Assembly: GCA_002354055.1 (NCBI GenBank) | Contig: DEKW01000006.1 | Span: 17,928 to 81,927, forward strand | Source: Bacteroidales bacterium UBA2712 | GTDB taxonomy: Bacteria > Bacteroidota > Bacteroidia > Bacteroidales > Paludibacteraceae | DNA: 64,000 bases | Direction: 5' to 3' | Part shown: positions 58,877 through 64,000 of the stretch, piece by piece | How positions within the stretch are numbered: position 1 is the first letter of the stretch | Layout: each line of letters starts with the position of its first letter | Notes under the pieces: model-generated | The model's database searches: none | Told to the model about the DNA's origin: nothing | The model's input: the letters and a program-made list of their open reading frames with translations, nothing else | Program-made: the position numbers and the translations under genes

Positions 58877-59980
58877 ATGAGACTGTGTCAGTTTAAGTTT
58901 AAACTGCCAGAAGAATTAATCGCTCAGTACCCTGCGGCTTATCGCGATGAGGCCAGATTGTTGGTCCTCCACCGCAAGACCGGGGAGATCGAACATAAAC
59001 TCTTGCCGGAGTTGGTACAATATTTCAATGAAGGTGACCTTTTTGTCTTCAATGATACCAAGGTCTTTCCGGCGCGCTTATGGGGGTATAAAGAGAAAAC
59101 GAACGCCCTGATAGAGGTCTTTCTGCTTCGCGAACTCAACCATCGTACGCGTTACTGGGATGTGCTGGTAGAGCCGGCACGTAAGATCCGTATTGGTAAC
59201 AAACTGACGTTCGAGGATGACCCCTCTATCGTAGCAGAGGTCATTGATAACACTACCAGCCGCGGCCGTACATTCCGTTTCCTGACGGACTACGACAACG
59301 AGGAGTTTGTCTCGCGCCTTTACGCATTAGGAAGCGCTCCGCTGCCTAAGTATATCCGCCGTCCGATGGATCCCGCAACTCTGGAGAAATACCAGGAGGT
59401 CTTCCATGATCAGCCGGTTCGTGAGATGGATACCGAGCGCTACCAGACAATCTTTGCCAGCAACGTAGGTGCTGTAGCGGCCCCGGCATCGGGACTGCAT
59501 TTCTCCAAACAACTGCTCAAACGCATGGAGATACAGGGCATCGAGACGACCTTTATGACCAGCCATATCTCGTTAGGAATATTCAAAGATATCGATGTGG
59601 AGGACCTGACGAAGAATAAAATGGAGTCGGAGCAGATCATCCTGCCGGAAGCTATGGCGCAGGCGGTTAACAAAGCCCATGAGGCGCAGCATCGCGTTTG
59701 CGCGGTGGGTACCGAAATCATGCGCGCTATGGAGCATGTCGCCGGTACGAACGGTCAGCTCAAGGCTTACGACGGATGGACGAACAAATTCATCTTCCCG
59801 CCTTATCACTTCTCCGTGGCGAATAGTTTCTTCGTTAATTTCTACATGCCGTGTTCCAGCCAGCTGCTGATGGTGGCTGCTTTTGCGGGTTACGAAGAGA
59901 CCATGCACGCCTACGAAGAGGCCATCAAGGAAGGTTATCGTTTTGGCGACTACGGAGATGCGATGTTAATTGTTGATTAA
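58877..59980 (+). CDS. queA: S-adenosylmethionine:tRNA ribosyltransferase-isomerase
   Basis: About 367 residues. QueA builds epoxyqueuosine on tRNA. Marks: LPEELIAQYPAAYRDEARLLVL, FVFNDTKVFPARL, VGAVAAPASGLHFS, ERYQTIFA and MVAAFAGYEETMHAYEEAI. The Bacteroidota N terminus MKLSQFKFKLP favours the start at 58877; ATG at 58859 is an alternative adding six residues. Linked to ung by TAATG-type overlap. Confidence 0.95.
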   Translation: MRLCQFKFKLPEELIAQYPAAYRDEARLLVLHRKTGEIEHKLLPELVQYFNEGDLFVFNDTKVFPARLWGYKEKTNALIEVFLLRELNHRTRYWDVLVEPARKIRIGNKLTFEDDPSIVAEVIDNTTSRGRTFRFLTDYDNEEFVSRLYALGSAPLPKYIRRPMDPATLEKYQEVFHDQPVREMDTERYQTIFASNVGAVAAPASGLHFSKQLLKRMEIQGIETTFMTSHISLGIFKDIDVEDLTKNKMESEQIILPEAMAQAVNKAHEAQHRVCAVGTEIMRAMEHVAGTNGQLKAYDGWTNKFIFPPYHFSVANSFFVNFYMPCSSQLLMVAAFAGYEETMHAYEEAIKEGYRFGDYGDAMLIVD

Positions 59981-60642
59981 TGACAGTACGTATAGACCCA
60001 TCTTGGCAGCGCGTTTTGCAGACGGAGTTTGACAAGCCTTATTTCGAACTCCTCACCTCTTATGTGCGCTCTCAGTATCAGACCCGTCGGTGTTTTCCTC
60101 CGGCTGGTCTGATTTTTAATGCCTTCGACTCTTGTCCTTTCGACTCCGTCCGCGTCGTGATCATCGGACAGGACCCCTATCATGAGGAAGGACAGGCGAT
60201 GGGACTCTCTTTCTCTGTGCCCGAAGGTGTGCAGATTCCCCCATCGCTCATGAATATCTACAAGGAGATCCACCGCGATTTAGGCAAACCCATCCCGCAC
60301 TCCGGAGACCTTCGCCGATGGGCACAGCAGGGCGTTCTCCTGCTTAATGCCACCCTGACGGTTGAGGCGCATAAAGCCGGAAGCCATCAAGGAAAGGGGT
60401 GGGAAGAACTGACCGATGCTGCCATCGCTGCCCTCAACAAAGAGCGCAGCCATCTCGTCTTCATGCTCTGGGGCTCCTACGCGCAGCGCAAAGGGCAGTA
60501 TATCGACCGCCGCAAACATCTGGTTCTCCAGACCTCACATCCTTCGCCGCTGTCCGTTTATCGCGGTTTTGACGGCTGCGGGCATTTTAGTGCGGCAAAT
60601 AACTATCTCATCAAAAACGGCCTCGAGCCAATAGACTGGTAA
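59980..60642 (+). CDS. ung: Uracil-DNA glycosylase (family 1)
   Basis: 220 residues. GQDPYHEEGQAMGLSFS (catalytic Asp water-activating loop), LLLNATLTVEAHKAGSH and HPSPLSVYRGF (catalytic His loop) are complete. It removes uracil from DNA. The start overlaps the queA stop, and polA follows after three bases, giving a repair pair. Confidence 0.96.
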   Translation: MTVRIDPSWQRVLQTEFDKPYFELLTSYVRSQYQTRRCFPPAGLIFNAFDSCPFDSVRVVIIGQDPYHEEGQAMGLSFSVPEGVQIPPSLMNIYKEIHRDLGKPIPHSGDLRRWAQQGVLLLNATLTVEAHKAGSHQGKGWEELTDAAIAALNKERSHLVFMLWGSYAQRKGQYIDRRKHLVLQTSHPSPLSVYRGFDGCGHFSAANNYLIKNGLEPIDW

Positions 60643-60645
60643 ACC

Positions 60646-62994
60646 ATGAAAAAACTGCTTCTTATCGACGCCTACGCGATGATTTTCCGCGCGTATTATG
60701 CGTTTATACGTGCCCCGCGCATGAATAGCAAAGGCGAGAACACCTCCGCTATTTTTGGTTTCTGCATCACGCTTGATGACCTCATCAAAAAGATCAACCC
60801 AACCCACATAGGGGTGGCTTTTGACCCTGCAGGAGGCACTTTCCGCCACGAGGCGTACGAGCAGTACAAAGCCCAGCGACCCGAGACGCCGGAAGACATC
60901 CGCAAGGCGGTTCCCGTCATCAAGCAGCTCCTCGAGGCGATGAATATACCCATTCTCGAAGTCCCCGGCTTCGAAGCGGATGACGTCATCGGCACGCTCT
61001 CCCATATGGGCGAAGAAGCCGGATACGAAGTCTATATGGCGACGCCCGACAAGGACTACGGCCAGCTCGTCTCCGAACACGTGTTCATGTATCGTCCCCG
61101 CCATACGGGCGGTTTCGAACTTATGGGTCCCAAAGAGGTCTGCGACAAATACGGTCTGCAGCACAAAGAGCAAGTCATCGATCTCTTAGGGCTCATGGGA
61201 GATGCCTCCGATAACATCCCCGGCTGCAAAGGCGTCGGCGAGAAAACGGCGGTAGCGTTGCTGCAACAGTTCGGCTCCATCGAAAACATGCTTGCGCACA
61301 CCGATGAGATCAAAGGTGCCCTGCGTACCAAAGTGGAGTCTCAGGTTGAAGAGATCAAGTTCTCCAAATTCTTGGCTACCATCCGCACGGATGTACCCAT
61401 TGCTTTGGACGAGGCGCTTCTGGCAAAAAAAGAACCCAACCTCGATGCCCTCACAAAGCTCTATCAGGACCTCGAGTTCAACACCCTGCTTAAGAAATTG
61501 ACACCCTCTGCTATATCAAAGACAAACACCCCTCCCTACAGGGAGGGGAAGGGGGGAGGCTCCTCTGCCAAGTCCGCTAAACCCGCCGACCCGAATCAGC
61601 TGGATCTCTTCGCTTCTACGGAGGAACAAAATGACCCAATGGTAAATGACCAAACGGCAAATGCATTCGACACCATCGAGAACCGCCTTTGCCAATACCT
61701 TCTCAACCCCGAAGTAGCGTTCAATCCTAATAAAGAACCAGACTGGGAGGCTCTCAAAGCCGATGCCGACCTCTGGAATCTCTACAACGAGGTCGAACTG
61801 CCCTTGGTGCCCGTCCTCAGGGAGATGGAGGCTGCCGGCGTGCGGATCGATGTGCCCAAACTCAAACAGGCGGAAACGGCCCTGACAGAAGAACTCAATG
61901 CGCTCGAGCAGCGTATCTACGCGCTCGCGGGCGAACCATTTAATATCAATAGCCCCCGACAGGTGGGCGAACTGCTCTTCGACAAACTCAAACTCGACTC
62001 CAAGGCCAAAAAATCCAAAACAGGCCAGTACTCCACTTCCGAAGAAGTACTGGTTGCGTTGAAGGAAAAACACGAGATTGTCGGACTAATCCTAGACTAT
62101 AGAGAGCTCAAAAAGCTTATCTCTACCTATATCTCTACGCTGCCGAGTTACATCGCCGAGGACGGAAAGATCCACACGACTTATAACCAGACGGTCACGG
62201 CTACCGGTCGTCTCTCATCCTCCAACCCTAACCTCCAGAACCTGCCAATCCGTTCGGAGCGCGGGCGGTTTATCCGAGAAGCGGTCATTCCCGATGAGGG
62301 ATGCCTCTTCCTCTCCGCCGACTACAGTCAGATTGAGCTCCGGCTCATGGCGCATTTCAGTCAGGACGAGCATATGTTGGCAGCCTTCCGTTCCGGTCAG
62401 GATATCCACGCTGCTACGGCGGCGAAGATCTACGGTCTGCCGATTGACCAAGTGACCAAAGACCAGCGCCGCAAAGCCAAGACCGCGAATTTCGGCATCA
62501 TCTATGGTATCTCGGCTTTCGGACTGGCGCAACAACTCGATTGCAGCCGCTCCGAAGCCAAACAACTCATCGACGACTATTTTGCCGCCTTCCCAAGGGT
62601 CATCAGCTATATTGAGTCCCAGAAAGAGCTCGCGCGCCAGAAAGGCTACGCAGAGACGCTCTTCGGTCGCAAACGCTACTTGCCGGATATCCATTCCCAT
62701 AATGCTACCGTCCGCTCCTTTGCGGAACGCAACGCCGTCAACGCGCCCATCCAGGGAACCGCCGCAGATATCATCAAGATGGCGATGGTCTCTATCCACC
62801 ACCGGCTGAAAGAAGAGAATCTCAAGGCGCAGATGATCATGCAGGTGCACGACGAACTCAATTTCAACGTCCCTGCCGCCGAAGTGGATCGCGTGCGCGA
62901 GATCGTTGTCTCTGAGATGCAGAATGCCGTCCATCTGTCCATTCCTCTGATTGCGGAATGCGGAGTGGGCGAGAATTGGCTTGTGGCACATTAA
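60646..62994 (+). CDS. polA: DNA polymerase I lacking most of the 3'-5' exonuclease domain
   Basis: 782 residues, about 150 shorter than the usual PolA of this phylum. Domains: 5' nuclease (about 1-285; LLLIDAYAMIFRAYYAF, VPGFEADDVIGTLS, GDASDNIPGCKGVGEKTA), a 90-residue linker, and a full polymerase domain (about 375-782; DYSQIELRLMAHFS, AKTANFGIIYGISAFGLAQQL, MQVHDELNF). The 3'-5' exonuclease domain is reduced to a remnant (YLLNPEVAFNPN). The linker contains a copy of the GC-rich palindromic element (NTPPYREGKGGGS) and the repeat-coded MVNDQTANA. Expected consequence: gap filling without proofreading; many Bacteroidota PolA domains are already exonuclease-inactive, so function may be little changed. 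Confidence 0.94.
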   Translation: MKKLLLIDAYAMIFRAYYAFIRAPRMNSKGENTSAIFGFCITLDDLIKKINPTHIGVAFDPAGGTFRHEAYEQYKAQRPETPEDIRKAVPVIKQLLEAMNIPILEVPGFEADDVIGTLSHMGEEAGYEVYMATPDKDYGQLVSEHVFMYRPRHTGGFELMGPKEVCDKYGLQHKEQVIDLLGLMGDASDNIPGCKGVGEKTAVALLQQFGSIENMLAHTDEIKGALRTKVESQVEEIKFSKFLATIRTDVPIALDEALLAKKEPNLDALTKLYQDLEFNTLLKKLTPSAISKTNTPPYREGKGGGSSAKSAKPADPNQLDLFASTEEQNDPMVNDQTANAFDTIENRLCQYLLNPEVAFNPNKEPDWEALKADADLWNLYNEVELPLVPVLREMEAAGVRIDVPKLKQAETALTEELNALEQRIYALAGEPFNINSPRQVGELLFDKLKLDSKAKKSKTGQYSTSEEVLVALKEKHEIVGLILDYRELKKLISTYISTLPSYIAEDGKIHTTYNQTVTATGRLSSSNPNLQNLPIRSERGRFIREAVIPDEGCLFLSADYSQIELRLMAHFSQDEHMLAAFRSGQDIHAATAAKIYGLPIDQVTKDQRRKAKTANFGIIYGISAFGLAQQLDCSRSEAKQLIDDYFAAFPRVISYIESQKELARQKGYAETLFGRKRYLPDIHSHNATVRSFAERNAVNAPIQGTAADIIKMAMVSIHHRLKEENLKAQMIMQVHDELNFNVPAAEVDRVREIVVSEMQNAVHLSIPLIAECGVGENWLVAH
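61527..61563 (+). repeat. GC-rich palindromic element, copy a (in polA)
   Basis: CACCCCTCCCTACAGGGAGG followed by GGAAGGGGGGAGGCTCC; arms CCCTCCCT and AGGGAGGG. In-frame peptide NTPPYREGKGGGS in the linker. Confidence 0.8.
61632..61662 (+). repeat. In-frame tandem repeat in polA (AAATGACC units)
   Basis: AAATGACCCAATGGT, AAATGACCAAACGGC, AAATGC: two and a half 15-base units. Same unit as in the DUF4886 gene 2 kb away (63605-63648). Confidence 0.82.
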
Positions 62995-63068
62995 ACACCC
63001 TCTAAAGTAACCCCAAAATTGGACCAATCCCGCGACCTCATCGCGACCATTACGTACGTTATAGCCCT

Positions 63069-63899
63069 ATGCGATTCCTGTCTGTACTTTTACTCATCCG
63101 CGTCCTTTGCATCGGAAACTCCTTCTCCTGGGATGCCGTAGAACAAGAGTTAGTGCCGTTGTGCGATGCTAAAGGCATCGAAGTGGAGATCCACAATCTC
63201 TATTATGGCGGGTGTTCCTTGGCGCAGCACGCAGATTTTCTCATGCGTGACACCGCCGCTTATTCCCATCGGGTTTGTTCTAACCAATCTCCCTCCTTTC
63301 ATGGGAGGGACGGGGAGGGCTTCCGCGTAGTACGCGATACCATCTCTCTTCGTCAGGCGCTACGGGAGGGTAAATACGATTACATCTCTCTCCAGCAGGC
63401 GAGCCATGACTCCGGCATTCGTGCTTCGTACGAACCCTGGCTATCTCTCCTTATCGACACCGTCCGAGCCTATCAACCCGAAGCGCAAATCTGCTGGATG
63501 CAGACCTGGGCGTATAGCCGTGATGCCAAACATCCCGCCTATCCGCGTTACCATTCCGACCAGCAGGAGATGTGGGATAGTATTCAGGCTTGCACGCGCT
63601 ATGTGCAACAAATAGTAAATGACCAAATGGTAAATGACCAAATGATCGTGGTTCCTTGCGGCACCGCCATTCAACTGGCGCGCCAGACAAAACTCGGCGA
63701 CACGCTCTGCCGCGACGGCTATCACCTGAATTACGTTTATGGCCGCTACACGGCTGCCTGCGTCTGGTACGAGATACTGACAGGAAAAGATGTACGGCGC
63801 AATCGTTATAAGAATCCGCAAATGACGTCCTGCCAGAGGCGTTTAACGCAACGTGCTGCGCATCAGGCCAACCATGCAGGATTGCTTCGTAATCCTTAG
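63069..63899 (+). CDS. DUF4886 SGNH-hydrolase-like secreted protein
   Basis: 276 residues, short signal peptide (MRFLSVLLLIRV). GDS-like start CIGNSFSWDAVEQEL, block YDYISLQQASHDSG, QMQTWAYSRD-type middle and the catalytic-looking DGYHLNYVYGRYTAACVWYE are the DUF4886 pattern; such proteins occur in carbohydrate-use loci of Bacteroidales and are probably esterases. Two loops come from repeats: SPSFHGRDGEGF (palindromic element) and VNDQMVNDQM (tandem repeat). It is 74 bases after polA and ends the long operon. Confidence 0.87.
   Translation: MRFLSVLLLIRVLCIGNSFSWDAVEQELVPLCDAKGIEVEIHNLYYGGCSLAQHADFLMRDTAAYSHRVCSNQSPSFHGRDGEGFRVVRDTISLRQALREGKYDYISLQQASHDSGIRASYEPWLSLLIDTVRAYQPEAQICWMQTWAYSRDAKHPAYPRYHSDQQEMWDSIQACTRYVQQIVNDQMVNDQMIVVPCGTAIQLARQTKLGDTLCRDGYHLNYVYGRYTAACVWYEILTGKDVRRNRYKNPQMTSCQRRLTQRAAHQANHAGLLRNP
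63288..63323 (+). repeat. GC-rich palindromic element, copy b (in the DUF4886 gene)
   Basis: TCTCCCTCCTTTCATGGGAG followed by GGACGGGGAGGGCTTCC; peptide SPSFHGRDGEGF. Confidence 0.8.
63605..63648 (+). repeat. In-frame tandem repeat in the DUF4886 gene
   Basis: Two and a half units of AAATGACCAAATGGT, coding VNDQMVNDQM. Same unit as in polA. Confidence 0.85.
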
Positions 63900-63937
63900 C
63901 CCTCTCCGCGGGCGATTGCTACAAAACTAAAAAAAGA

Positions 63938-63979
63938 AAAACTCATTTGAAAGGAACCTTTCAGATGAGTTTTCTTTTT
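63938..63979 (+). terminator. Strong intrinsic terminator ending the T9SS-to-polA run
   Basis: AAAACTCATTTGAAAGG (63938-63954), loop AA, CCTTTCAGATGAGTTTT (63957-63973): a 17-bp stem with one T-G pair, flanked by A-runs and a T-rich tail, so it can act on both strands. Confidence 0.93.
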
Positions 63980-64000
63980 GTTTTTGTGATCCATGCAGGA

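Overview
The window is chromosomal DNA of an uncultured-looking member of the Bacteroidales (phylum Bacteroidota), probably a host-associated lineage. Evidence seen: a type IX secretion system (T9SS) operon (porP-gldK-gldL-gldM-gldN) plus porQ, a two-CBM20 MalQ, SdhCAB of the Bacteroidota type, giant InlB-repeat secreted proteins, DUF4886 and DUF3098 proteins, and fourteen promoters of the Bacteroidota type (TTTG or a one-base variant, exactly 20 bases, TAnnTTTG). No rRNA, tRNA or CRISPR array was recognised.

Layout. 1-2 kb: minus-strand operon mlaE-mlaF followed by a secreted M6-type metalloprotease that runs off the left end. 2.2-4.4 kb: pnp, ending in a bidirectional terminator. 4.5-10.4 kb (minus): tamB followed by a TIR/zinc-ribbon/FGE-fold fusion protein. 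10.7-13.2 kb: rplS with a structured leader, then uvrB. 13.25-13.45 kb: a promoter and a rod-shaped RNA that looks like 6S RNA. 13.7-18 kb: an accessory, AT-rich, repeat-filled zone with a DUF4143 ATPase between imperfect inverted repeats, a small winged-helix gene and a tail-less secreted protein. 18-31.5 kb: a 3473-residue InlB-repeat surface protein, a small membrane protein translationally coupled to it, and a BIG2 protein. 31.5-37 kb: an outer-membrane HHH protein, a flippase-like membrane protein, malQ. 37-40.5 kb: porQ-cmk-ispH (minus) and a PAP2 phosphatase. 40.6-45.3 kb: sdhCAB and a secreted nuclease/phosphatase. 45.3-48.6 kb (minus): SpmAB-like protein, ybeY, pectate lyase. 48.6-50 kb: methyltransferase and PduO-type adenosyltransferase. 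50.1-64 kb: one continuous plus-strand run from a DUF2795 gene through the T9SS core, ftsX, DUF3098, uppP, truB, queA, ung, polA and a DUF4886 gene to a strong terminator.

How it fits together. Four predicted secreted proteins (giant InlB protein, BIG2 protein, EEP-family enzyme, pectate lyase) end in the same short C-terminal tag, which I infer is read by the T9SS encoded in the same window (PorQ, PorP, GldKLMN). Envelope functions dominate: Mla lipid transport, TamB, UppP, FtsX, outer-membrane barrels.

The most unusual signals are (1) two classes of short repetitive DNA inserted in frame inside conserved genes (polA, ispH, cmk, tamB and others): a GC-rich palindromic element and STRR-like short tandem repeats; (2) a PolA whose 3'-5' exonuclease domain is mostly missing, with both repeat types at the junction; (3) a 6S-like RNA; (4) two divergent promoter pairs whose -33 boxes form a shared palindrome and which fire essentially leaderless mRNAs; (5) a recurrent unnamed module of about 150 residues in the secreted giants; (6) the TIR/zinc-ribbon/FGE fusion. 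All functional calls rest on reading the sequence; no database search was run.
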